A stretch of DNA of 6,393 nucleotides from Candidatus Iainarchaeum sp. Its GTDB lineage: Archaea > Iainarchaeota > Iainarchaeia > Iainarchaeales > JAXPJC01. The position numbers and the translations under genes were made by a program. The notes under the pieces are model-generated. The model saw nothing but the letters and a program-made list of their open reading frames with translations, was not told where the DNA came from and made no database searches. Shown here in pieces: positions 1 to 5,569 of this stretch (position 1 is its first letter; every line of letters begins with the position of its first letter). The DNA lies in contig JAGVWD010000060.1 of assembly GCA_018304445.1 (NCBI GenBank), forward strand, positions 1-6,393, read 5' to 3'.

Positions 1-118
1 CAGGAAGTTCCTCATTGCGCAAGTGATATGCAATGCAATCGCAGCACATCCCCTTGCGCGCGCACGGCTCATAAGTGCAGGGGCACTTGCCTGAATTGGC
101 TGTTTTCTTGCATTCCAT
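1..118 (-). CDS. DUF6485-like cysteine-rich mini-protein, 5' part (runs off the window)
   Basis: The minus strand reads from an ATG at 118-116 for 39 codons to the window edge, beginning [10 protein letters not shown] and continuing [18 protein letters not shown], then [11 protein letters not shown]. Seven cysteines (residues 3, 12, 14, 19, 25, 26, 28) lie in 39 residues. The order MEC, CxCTYEPCxRKGxCCxCIxYHLRxxELP matches my memory of DUF6485, a short family of unknown function in archaea and bacteria that probably binds metal (inference from the cysteines). An in-frame TAG at 130-128 makes ATG 118 the only normal start. A TATA-like TTTAAA at 152-157 lies at the right distance for a nearly leaderless minus-strand transcript. 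The gene is divergent from the small gene at 191. The 3' end is not in the window. No function can be assigned. Confidence 0.75.
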   Translation of the reverse strand, partial: MECKKTANSGKCPCTYEPCARKGMCCDCIAYHLRNEELP

Positions 119-149
119 TGCAATTGCCTAGGAATATTCATTTTGGAAA

Positions 150-160
150 GATTTAAAAGG
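150..160. promoter_or_regulatory. Shared TATA-like element between divergent genes
   Basis: The palindromic TTTAAA core at 152-157 is preceded on the plus strand by the purine-rich GGAAAG (145-150), which resembles an archaeal BRE. An archaeal start about 26 nt downstream would be near 181 on plus (ATG at 191) and near 129 on minus (ATG at 118). One box could therefore serve both genes. This is spacing-based inference. Confidence 0.45.
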
Positions 161-190
161 ATAAAAATCCGAATATATCCGGGTTTGCAA

Positions 191-424
191 ATGGCCGTAT
201 TAATATTCAAGAAATTCAGGACTGCTGCGAGGAGATTCAGAATTAATTTACAATTTCGGCGCAAAAGCACAAAAGAGCTGCAAAAAGATTTGGAAGACCT
301 TACATCTGGGATGCAGGGCTATAAGGCCCGCAACAAGGCAGGAATGCAGTCAAAACTGTTAAAGCAGGAAACTTTAATCATAGAAGCCCTGCGCCAGCGG
401 GGTGCAAAACTGGATAATCAATAA
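191..424 (+). CDS. Small basic protein of unknown function
   Basis: A 77-residue protein beginning MAVLIFKKFRTAARRF. The N-terminal 30 residues are very rich in Arg, Lys and aromatic residues; the rest (KSTKELQKDLEDL to EALRQRGAKLDNQ) is charged and probably two helices. The frame is open from a TTG at 143, but that longer version would overlap the TATA-like box at 152-157, so ATG 191 is the more likely start, about 10 nt after the predicted transcription start. There is no clear Shine-Dalgarno. No signal peptide, zinc motif or known domain is visible. A role in nucleic-acid or membrane binding is possible from charge alone but is not supported further. I do not recognise the family. Confidence 0.55.
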   Translation: MAVLIFKKFRTAARRFRINLQFRRKSTKELQKDLEDLTSGMQGYKARNKAGMQSKLLKQETLIIEALRQRGAKLDNQ

Positions 425-454
425 TGCCCCCGGAAGCAGGCAAACCTCGGCCAA

Positions 455-470
455 GGAAAATATTAAATTT
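455..470 (+). promoter_or_regulatory. Probable promoter of the permease gene
   Basis: GGAAAATATTAAATTT combines a BRE-like purine/A start with an AT-rich TATA-like centre near 464. A start about 26 nt later falls near 490, just before the ATG at 497, which suggests an almost leaderless mRNA. No Shine-Dalgarno is visible before 497, in agreement. Confidence 0.4.
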
Positions 471-496
471 GAGAAGCCCCAAGTATATCTGATTTT

Positions 497-1981
497 ATGG
501 TCAGGCGAATAAGGTTTGTGCGCACGCTCGGGCTTTTTGACGCCGTAATGCTCGGAATCGGCTTCATAATAGGGAGCGGAATTTACATAATGCCCCTGCT
601 TGCTGCGCAGCAGGCCGGAGCGCTTTCAATATTCGCGTGGATTATCGGGGGAATATTCTCAATTCTGACAGGGCTTTGCTTTGCCGAATGCGCAATGCAC
701 CTCCCGAAAGCAGGCGGATTGTATACTTATACGCACAAGGCATTTGGCAATTTCAAGGGTTTCATTGCGGGCTATAGCTTCTGGATTGGCTATATAATTA
801 CAATTGCAACAGAAATTTTCGCGCTTTCTTGGTATATGCAGTTTTTCGTTCCGGTTCCGGAATTATGGCGCCTGCTGATTGCAAGCGTTTTTTGCGCGCT
901 GTTCACATACATAAATTACAGGGGCGTAAAATTGGGCGCAGAGCTGGATGATGTATTTACAATAGGGAAGATGATTCCATTAATCCTGCTGATTCTTGTC
1001 GGGATATTCTTTTTCAATCCCGGGAATTTCCTCCTGCCCGCAACAAATGCAGGCGCGCTGGCAAACCCCATGCAGGGATTCATGCTTGCAATTCTCCTCG
1101 CGCTCTGGGCATATCTGGGCGCTGAAATAATTACAGTTCCCGAAGAGGAAATAAAGAATGCGCGGAAAACAGTCCCCAAAGCGGTAATTGTTGCCGTGCT
1201 TACTGCAATGGCAATTTATGTGCTTGTTGCATTTGTTGCAATTGGCGCAGTGAACTGGCACAATTTCCAGGATTCCCAGGCTCCGCTTGCGGATATTGCA
1301 AACTCCCTTTTCAATGGCTTCGGGGCAATACTCGCACTTGGGGGATTGATTTCAATCCTGGGCGCATTAAATGCGGTAATTCTCGCTTCCGCGCGCATCT
1401 CATATGCGATGGCTTCGGACAATCTGTTCCCGAAAGCATTTATGCATCTGCACAGATTGCACAAAACCCCGGACAGGGCGCTGGTTCTGCATTTCATAAT
1501 CGCAATTGCGCTTGTGTTTGCCGTGCGGAGCTTTACAGCGCTTGCAGGATTGGCGGTTTTGTTCACGCTCATTCCCTATTTATTCACGTGCGCATCAACC
1601 CTGAAGCTCCAGCGCAAGCACGGAATTAAGCACATTCTGCATACGCCGGCAATTCCTGTAATTGCAATAATCGCGTGCATGACCCTCATTGCATATTCCC
1701 TTGCGCAGAATTTGCTTGCCCCGCTTGTCCTAATTGCAATAGGGCTGCTGATTTACTTTGCAATAACGCGCAGGCTGCTGAGGAATTCTGAACTGCTCAA
1801 AATTGAGAATGATGTAAGGGGCATTGAGCGGAAGGCAATGCAGGAATTCTCGGGAATTGAGCGCATTGCACTGGAAGTTGAACAAAAGGCAAAGGAAGAG
1901 GCTGTTGAAATTGAGAGCAAATTGGGCATGCGCAGGCGCATCGAAAATGAGCTTGAGGAAACTTTCGGAAAGAAGAAATGA
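497..1981 (+). CDS. APC-superfamily amino-acid permease with charged C-terminal tail
   Basis: A 494-residue integral membrane transporter, likely a proton- or cation-coupled amino-acid/polyamine/organocation carrier. The first membrane segment carries the family's substrate-binding turn GIGFIIGSGIY (residues 20-30). Segment 6 and the following loop read WAYLGAEIITVPEEEIKNA and then RKTVPKAV (204-230), a typical APC WAYxGxE...EEIKNPxRxxP block. About twelve hydrophobic segments can be traced: roughly 13-37, 41-65, 87-116, 125-142, 154-174, 192-215, 230-252, 274-304, 330-345, 347-367, 385-402 and 404-425. Residues 426-494 form a highly charged, probably helical or coiled-coil cytoplasmic tail, which is unusual for this family. 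The substrate cannot be read from sequence. The gene stands alone, with its own promoter and an A/T-rich terminator downstream. It appears intact. Confidence 0.88.
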   Translation: MVRRIRFVRTLGLFDAVMLGIGFIIGSGIYIMPLLAAQQAGALSIFAWIIGGIFSILTGLCFAECAMHLPKAGGLYTYTHKAFGNFKGFIAGYSFWIGYIITIATEIFALSWYMQFFVPVPELWRLLIASVFCALFTYINYRGVKLGAELDDVFTIGKMIPLILLILVGIFFFNPGNFLLPATNAGALANPMQGFMLAILLALWAYLGAEIITVPEEEIKNARKTVPKAVIVAVLTAMAIYVLVAFVAIGAVNWHNFQDSQAPLADIANSLFNGFGAILALGGLISILGALNAVILASARISYAMASDNLFPKAFMHLHRLHKTPDRALVLHFIIAIALVFAVRSFTALAGLAVLFTLIPYLFTCASTLKLQRKHGIKHILHTPAIPVIAIIACMTLIAYSLAQNLLAPLVLIAIGLLIYFAITRRLLRNSELLKIENDVRGIERKAMQEFSGIERIALEVEQKAKEEAVEIESKLGMRRRIENELEETFGKKK

Positions 1982-1985
1982 AACC

Positions 1986-2035
1986 CTTTTCTTTTTGGGT
2001 AAAACCTAAACTTTTTCTTTTTTTAAAAGAAAAAG
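1986..2035. terminator. T-rich, probably bidirectional terminator
   Basis: Right after the permease stop come T-rich runs (1987-1996), then a perfect 11-bp stem CTTTTTCTTTT (2011-2021) / AAAAGAAAAAG (2025-2035) with a TTT loop. Read on plus it ends the permease transcript. On minus it presents T tracts just after the tRNA 3' end. Archaeal termination is mainly driven by T tracts, so the stem may be incidental to having T runs on both strands. Confidence 0.6.
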
Positions 2036-2038
2036 GAT

Positions 2039-2167
2039 TGGTGCACGGGGGCGGATTCGAACCGCCGAAGGCACTGAGCCACCAGGTTGCTTCTGTTTCC
2101 AAGGTTTTTCTTTTGAACCCTTGGGCCATTCTAAGCCTGGTCCCGTAGGCCGCTTGGGTACCCGTGC
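2039..2167 (-). tRNA. tRNA-Leu(UAG) with intron and encoded CCA
   Basis: The minus strand folds as a class II tRNA. The acceptor stem is GCACGGG (2167-2161) with CCCGTGC (2049-2043). The D arm is CCC/GGG around an 11-nt loop. The anticodon stem is CCAGG (2140-2136) with CCTGG (2086-2082). The long variable arm has a GGC/GCC stem (2080-2070). The T arm is GGCGG-TTCGAAT-CCGCC (2066-2050), the discriminator is A at 2042, and a genomically encoded CCA occupies 2041-2039. With the intron removed the anticodon loop is CUUAGAA, giving UAG, which reads the leucine codon CUA. The long variable arm and discriminator A also fit leucine. A TATA-like ATTTAAAT at 2193-2200 is about 26 nt before the 5' end. 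Confidence 0.93.
2088..2129 (-). other. tRNA-Leu intron, 42 nt, at position 37/38
   Basis: The insert between anticodon-loop positions 37 (A2130) and 38 (A2087) can form a bulge-helix-bulge motif for the archaeal splicing endonuclease. The central helix is C32-U33-U34-A35 against G2090-A2091-A2092-G2093 (three pairs plus one A-G mismatch). The 3-nt bulges are G36-A37-A2129 and C2089-A2088-A2087, and each is cut after its second base, exactly at 37/38. The intron interior is closed by a CCAAGG/CCTTGG stem (2124-2119 and 2104-2099). It is too short to encode an endonuclease. Confidence 0.8.
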
Positions 2168-2204
2168 ATATAAAATAATTACAACAAGCAGCATTTAAAT
2201 AAAT
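2168..2204. promoter_or_regulatory. Overlapping divergent promoters of tRNA-Leu and larE
   Basis: On plus, TATAAAATA at 2169-2177 predicts a start near 2200, just before the larE ATG at 2203. On minus, the palindromic ATTTAAAT at 2193-2200 predicts a start near 2170, three bases before the tRNA 5' end. The two boxes are interleaved within about 35 bp. If the 2193-2200 box instead drives larE, the start would be near 2222 and the larE start codon would be 2227. Confidence 0.5.
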
Positions 2205-3057
2205 GTCCATATTTGTTCATATGCATATGGCTGAGCTAGCAAAAAAATTCAGGGCGCTTGAAAAAATCCTGCAGAAAATGGGAAGCGTTTTAATTGCATA
2301 TTCCGGGGGGGTGGACAGCACATTCCTGCTAAAGGTTGCGCATGATGTTCTGGGCGAAAAAGCAATTGCAGTTACAGCCGCTTCAGAAACTTATACAAAA
2401 TCAGAATTAAACGATGCAAAAAAATTTGCAAAGCAGATAGGCGCAAGGCACATTGTAATTAAAACAAGCGAGCTCAACATAAAAGGCTTCGCGGAAAACA
2501 CCGCAGAAAGATGCTATTTCTGCAAGAGGGAATTGTTCTCAAAGCTTGCTGAAATTGCAAGGGAAAACAGAATTAATTTTGTCCTTGATGCATCAAACTA
2601 TGATGATTTGGACGATTACAGGCCTGGAATGAATGCGGCAAAGGAGCTTGGCATAAGAAGCCCTTTGGTTGAAGCAAGGCTGGCAAAACAGGACATAAGG
2701 GAACTTTCCAGGCAGCTTAAGCTTCCGACATGGAACAAGCCTTCAATGGCCTGCCTGTCATCAAGATTCCCATACGGCAGTGAAATTAATGCAAGAAAGC
2801 TCGGGATGGTTGAGAAGGCAGAGGAAATTTTAAAACGAATCGGATTGAGGCAGGTGAGGGTCAGGCATCATAATGAGATTGCAAGGATTGAAACAGGCAG
2901 GCAGGAAATGAAACTGCTGCTGAATCCGCAATCGCTTGAAAAAGTTGTAAAAGATTTCAAAAAGCTCGGCTTTGCATACGTTACGCTTGATTTGCAGGGC
3001 TACAGGAGCGGCAGCATGAACGAAGTTCTGGGAGCTAGGAAAAATGGATCAGGATGA
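2203..3057 (+). CDS. larE: LarE, ATP-dependent sulfur transferase for the NPN cofactor (three-cysteine type)
   Basis: LarE adenylates the carboxylates of pyridinium-3,5-biscarboxylic acid mononucleotide and swaps in sulfur to give the bis-thiocarboxylate precursor of the nickel-pincer cofactor. The PP-loop pyrophosphatase motif SGGVDS is at residues 34-39. The family blocks DDYRPGMNAAKELGIRSPLVEA, TWNKPS, SSRFPYG, VRVRHHNEIARIE, and YVTLDLQGYRSGSMNEVL follow. Cysteines at 104 and 107 (RCYFCKRELF) and at 184 (MACLSSRF) match LarE proteins that hold a [4Fe-4S] cluster; L. plantarum LarE lacks the CxxC pair and sacrifices a single cysteine. The 284-residue length is normal. ATGs at 2221 and 2227 are alternative starts; 2227 gives MAELAKKF, closest to the usual N terminus. 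It overlaps larB by 14 bp, so the two are probably translationally coupled. Confidence 0.93.
   Translation: MSIFVHMHMAELAKKFRALEKILQKMGSVLIAYSGGVDSTFLLKVAHDVLGEKAIAVTAASETYTKSELNDAKKFAKQIGARHIVIKTSELNIKGFAENTAERCYFCKRELFSKLAEIARENRINFVLDASNYDDLDDYRPGMNAAKELGIRSPLVEARLAKQDIRELSRQLKLPTWNKPSMACLSSRFPYGSEINARKLGMVEKAEEILKRIGLRQVRVRHHNEIARIETGRQEMKLLLNPQSLEKVVKDFKKLGFAYVTLDLQGYRSGSMNEVLGARKNGSG
3031..3040 (+). promoter_or_regulatory. Ribosome binding site for larB
   Basis: GGAGCTAGGA lies inside the end of larE, 3-12 nt before the larB ATG at 3044. This internal gene of the operon has a purine-rich Shine-Dalgarno, while the first gene appears leaderless, which is the common archaeal arrangement. 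Confidence 0.6.
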
Positions 3058-3775
3058 CATCAGAAAAATATTGAAGGAACTGAGGGGAAAAAGGCTCAGC
3101 ATCGGAAGCGCAATGCAGAAACTGAAAGTTCTGCCTTTCGAGGATTTGGGATTTGCAAAGATTGATACGCATCGCTCCATCAGGAGGGGCTTTCCGGAAG
3201 TAATTTTGTGCAGTGGAAAAACAGAAAAACAAATACTTGGGATAATAAGAAAATGCGATTGCTTTGTTGCCACAAAGGCAAGCAGGGGGATATTTGAGGA
3301 AATCAGGCGCTTCAGGAAGGATGCGGAATTCAATGAAGATGCCAAAATGGTATTTTCAAAACAAAAGAGGAGAATCAGGAAGCGGGAAAAGATTCTGGTT
3401 GTGAGTGCAGGCACCTCCGATATACCAATAGCCGAGGAAGCCGCACTGACAGCGGAGCTTATGGGAAACAGGGTTGAAAGGCTTTATGATGTGGGAGTGG
3501 CCGGAATCCACAGGCTGTTCGGCAATAAGGAAAAATTTTTCAAGGCAAATGTGATTGTTGTTGTTGCGGGAATGGAGGGCGCATTGGCAAGCATTGTTTC
3601 AGGCATTACAGACAAGCCGATCATTGCAGTGCCCACAAGCGTTGGCTATGGGGCAAGCTTTAAAGGGATAGCGCCATTGCTTACGATGCTCAATTCCTGC
3701 TCCCCCGGAATAGCTGTTGTAAATATAGACAACGGCTTCGGCGCGGGCTACATGGCAGGCCTAATCAACAGGTGA
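3044..3775 (+). CDS. larB: LarB, pyridinium-3,5-biscarboxylic acid mononucleotide synthase
   Basis: LarB carboxylates the nicotinate ring of nicotinic acid adenine dinucleotide with CO2/bicarbonate and cleaves off AMP, the first step of NPN cofactor synthesis. The 243-residue protein has an N-terminal helical part (FAKIDTHRSIRRGFPEVILC, about 37-56) and a PurE-like C-terminal domain: VVSAGTSDIPIAEEAALTAE (119-138), YDVGVAGIHRL (148-158), VVAGMEGALASIVSG (173-187), AVPTSVGYGASFKGIAPLLT (195-214) and NSCSPGIAVVNIDNGFGA (217-234). Cys219 in NSCSPG corresponds to the cysteine described as forming a covalent substrate adduct in the L. plantarum enzyme. Length and motifs are complete. It starts inside the end of larE and ends 4 bp before larC. 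Confidence 0.94.
   Translation: MDQDDIRKILKELRGKRLSIGSAMQKLKVLPFEDLGFAKIDTHRSIRRGFPEVILCSGKTEKQILGIIRKCDCFVATKASRGIFEEIRRFRKDAEFNEDAKMVFSKQKRRIRKREKILVVSAGTSDIPIAEEAALTAELMGNRVERLYDVGVAGIHRLFGNKEKFFKANVIVVVAGMEGALASIVSGITDKPIIAVPTSVGYGASFKGIAPLLTMLNSCSPGIAVVNIDNGFGAGYMAGLINR
3771..3775 (+). promoter_or_regulatory. Ribosome binding site for larC
   Basis: GGTGA overlaps the larB stop codon and lies 4 nt before the larC ATG at 3780, so termination of larB and initiation of larC are likely coupled. It also fixes the larC start. Confidence 0.6.
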
Positions 3776-3779
3776 GAAC

Positions 3780-5045
3780 ATGAAAATTGCATATCTTGAT
3801 TGTTTTTCAGGAATTTCTGGGGACATGTTCTTAGGGGCAATGATTGATGCGGGCCTGGATTTAAATGCATTAAAGCGCGAACTGAAGAAACTGAATCTGA
3901 AAAATTACGAGATAAGAACAAGAAGGGTAAAAAAGCATGGAATCCTTGCAACAAAATTTGATGTAATTGCAAAGGGCAGGCAGCGCGATGCAAGCCTCAG
4001 GGAAATTATTGCCATTATAGGGCAGAGCGGGCTTGGGGGGGATGTGAAGGAAAAGAGCAAGGAAATCTTCATGCGCGTTGCAAAGGCCGAAGCAAAAGTC
4101 CATGGAACTGCCTTGAGCAAAATCCACTTCCATGAGATTGCAGCAATTGATTCAATAATTGACATTGTCGGGGCTGCAATTGCGGTCAAAAAACTCGGGC
4201 TTGAAAGGATTTATGCCTCTCCCCCCTCCCTCGGCTCAGGGTTTGTGAAATGCGCGCATGGCATTTTGCCTGTTCCGGGGCCTGCAACAGCCGAGCTGCT
4301 GAAGGGGATTCCTGTTGCTTCCGGCTCAGCGCGCGCAGAGCTTGTTACGCCAACTGGCGCTGCGCTGCTTGCGGTGCTTGCAGGCGAATTCGGAGAAATG
4401 CCACTAATGAAAATTGGGAGCATCGGCTATGGTGCGGGCAGCGCTGAACTGGCGCATCCGAATGTGCTCAGGGCCTTTATTGGAGAAGCGGATTCCGAAG
4501 GCAAATCCGAAAATATAAAACTGGTTGAAACAAACATCGATGACATGAATCCTGAGATTTATGATTATGCAATGGGGCGGCTTTTCAAAAAGGGCGCGCT
4601 TGATGTTTTTCTTACTCCGATATGCATGAAAAAGAACCGGCCTGCAGTAAAATTAAGCGTGCTTGCCGGGCAAAGCAGGCTTGATGACATTGTTGAAACA
4701 ATATTCAATGAAACATCAACATTCGGCGTAAGGATAAGCGATGTTGCGCGGAGAACGCTGCAAAGGGAAACTGTGAAAGTAAAAACCAGATACGGCGCAA
4801 TCAGGATTAAGGTTGGAAGCTTGGATGGAAAGCTCAAAAGCATTTCCCCTGAATATGAGGACTGCAAGGAGCATTTTATATTGATTTCTTTGCAGCGGGT
4901 TTGCAGCGCCGCCTTCAGCCCTCATGCCGCATATAAGGCCGGATTTCATTCGAAAAAAGCCTATTGCTTGCCTCAAGCAAAAATTCCGCAACAAAATCAT
5001 TCTTTTGCTTCAGTTTGCTGTAGGCTATGTCCCTCATTTTTTTGA
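3780..5045 (+). CDS. larC: LarC, CTP-dependent nickel insertase, with aberrant C-terminal tail
   Basis: LarC inserts nickel into the dithiolated pyridinium mononucleotide, using CTP, to finish the NPN cofactor. Family blocks are clear: YLDCFSGISGDMFLGAMIDAG (5-25), KIHFHEIAAIDSIIDIVGA (114-132), GSGFVKCAHGILPVPGPAT (152-170), ELVTPTGAAL (187-196), VETNIDDMNPEIYDYAMGRL (249-268), GALDVFLTPICMKKNRPAVK (272-291) and SPEYEDCK (356-363). The LarC1 and LarC2 halves are in one continuous frame, unlike L. plantarum larC with its programmed frameshift. After Lys363 (4868) similarity stops: the last 58 residues are the antisense of the HD gene and are not family-like. In the +1 frame a stop at 4882-4884 (..SILY) probably marks the original end, so about 15-20 codons appear lost with a frame change. 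The core should be complete; the tail is doubtful. Confidence 0.9.
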   Translation: MKIAYLDCFSGISGDMFLGAMIDAGLDLNALKRELKKLNLKNYEIRTRRVKKHGILATKFDVIAKGRQRDASLREIIAIIGQSGLGGDVKEKSKEIFMRVAKAEAKVHGTALSKIHFHEIAAIDSIIDIVGAAIAVKKLGLERIYASPPSLGSGFVKCAHGILPVPGPATAELLKGIPVASGSARAELVTPTGAALLAVLAGEFGEMPLMKIGSIGYGAGSAELAHPNVLRAFIGEADSEGKSENIKLVETNIDDMNPEIYDYAMGRLFKKGALDVFLTPICMKKNRPAVKLSVLAGQSRLDDIVETIFNETSTFGVRISDVARRTLQRETVKVKTRYGAIRIKVGSLDGKLKSISPEYEDCKEHFILISLQRVCSAAFSPHAAYKAGFHSKKAYCLPQAKIPQQNHSFASVCCRLCPSFF

Positions 5046-5355
5046 ATGAAATTAAATCGCATTTCGGATATGTTGCGGAGGGGGTAAGCACGGCAAGTGC
5101 AATTGCATCCAGCGCATCAGCGGCCTTTACAATCTGCGCCTCAAGGGTGTTTAATTTGCAATATTCATCCCTCAGGCTGCTCAGCTCTTCCGCGCAATCC
5201 AAATTCGCAAAAAGGCTTCCAAATGCCTTTTTCTCAATCTCATCAAAAATTTCTTTCGCAACAAGCTTTGAGAAAAACCCTATATCCCCCAGGACAAATT
5301 CGCCGCAGTCATGCAGAACAGCAAGCTCAAGAACCCTTCCAATATCAACTTTCAT
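4915..5355 (-). CDS. HD-domain phosphohydrolase (YfbR/HDDC2-like), main C-terminal part
   Basis: This minus-strand frame encodes most of a metal-dependent HD-superfamily hydrolase resembling the 5'-deoxynucleotidase YfbR/HDDC2 group. VLELAVLHDCGEFVLGDIG holds the HD pair (His15-Asp16 of this frame) and the following Glu/Gly-Asp positions, and IVKAADALDAIALA holds the distal metal-binding Asp. The first metal-binding His (VAAHSF) is missing here but is present in another frame just upstream at 5345-5515, so the gene is broken near 5350. The ATG at 5355 would give a protein lacking that His and probably inactive. The end (IRPYMRHEG, stop at 4917-4915) looks natural. The gene converges on larC and diverges from the regulator at 5570. 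Nucleotide clean-up is a plausible role; the exact substrate is not readable. Confidence 0.8.
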   Translation of the reverse strand: MKVDIGRVLELAVLHDCGEFVLGDIGFFSKLVAKEIFDEIEKKAFGSLFANLDCAEELSSLRDEYCKLNTLEAQIVKAADALDAIALAVLTPSATYPKCDLISFKKMRDIAYSKLKQKNDFVAEFLLEASNRLFSNEIRPYMRHEG

Positions 5356-5515
5356 CAGTTAAAACAACAGAGAAGGAATGCGCAGCAACAGAATCCGCCT
5401 CACCCCTCTTATAGCCGAATTGTATCAAGCCCTGCCTTGGAAGCTCCTTTGAATACTGTGCAGTAAGGAGTATCTCAAGAAGGCTGTCCATGGCATTGAA
5501 TGCGCACTCCCCCAT
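5345..5515 (-). pseudogene. N-terminal fragment of the HD phosphohydrolase, out of frame
   Basis: The frame reads MGECAFNAMDSLLEILLTAQ, then SKELPRQGLIQFGYKRGEADSVAAHSFSVVL, then TDES and a stop at 5347-5345. The pattern LPRxGxxxxGxxxxxSVAxHSF is the typical N terminus of YfbR-like HD hydrolases, with the first metal-ligand His in VAAHS. The sequence should continue directly into the KVDIGRVLELAVLHD frame. Compared with the family it is also about six residues short at the junction, so a short non-triplet deletion fits better than a single-base slip. ATG 5515 lies right at the predicted leaderless start; ATG 5491 (MDSLLEIL) is an alternative. Confidence 0.72.
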
Positions 5516-5516
5516 A

Positions 5517-5569
5517 AGTACTCCCCGGCCCAATGATATATATACCTTATGTACTACCAATAGTACTAT
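5517..5569. promoter_or_regulatory. Divergent promoter/operator between HD gene and TrmB-like regulator
   Basis: The alternating GATATATATAC at 5535-5545 is a TATA element readable on both strands: about 26 nt to the right is the regulator ATG (5570), about 26 nt to the left is ATG 5515 of the HD gene. GTACT occurs three times around it (5518-5522, 5551-5555, 5563-5567), the last inside the perfect 10-bp palindrome ATAGTACTAT (5560-5569) that touches the start codon. These are candidate operator sites, perhaps for the regulator itself (inference). Confidence 0.5.

Noticed and set aside
143..190. TTG start at 143 for the small basic protein
   Set aside because: The extra 16 codons would cover the TATA-like box at 152-157; ATG 191 fits the promoter spacing better.
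1216..1572. Long minus-strand frame inside the permease gene
   Set aside because: Shadow frame antisense to hydrophobic transmembrane codons; the plus strand has clear APC motifs throughout.
2006..2194. Minus-strand open frames covering the tRNA
   Set aside because: They read through the tRNA-Leu gene and its terminator; the tRNA fold explains the sequence completely.
4885..5045. The last part of the larC frame as genuine LarC sequence
   Set aside because: It is the complement of the HD gene, shows no LarC-like pattern and is rich in Cys, Ser, His and Phe like a shadow frame. The HD frame on the other strand has recognisable family residues through its end.
5027..5362. Plus-strand open frame of 111 codons
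   Set aside because: Serine/alanine-rich shadow exactly antisense to the HD-domain frame, with no family features.
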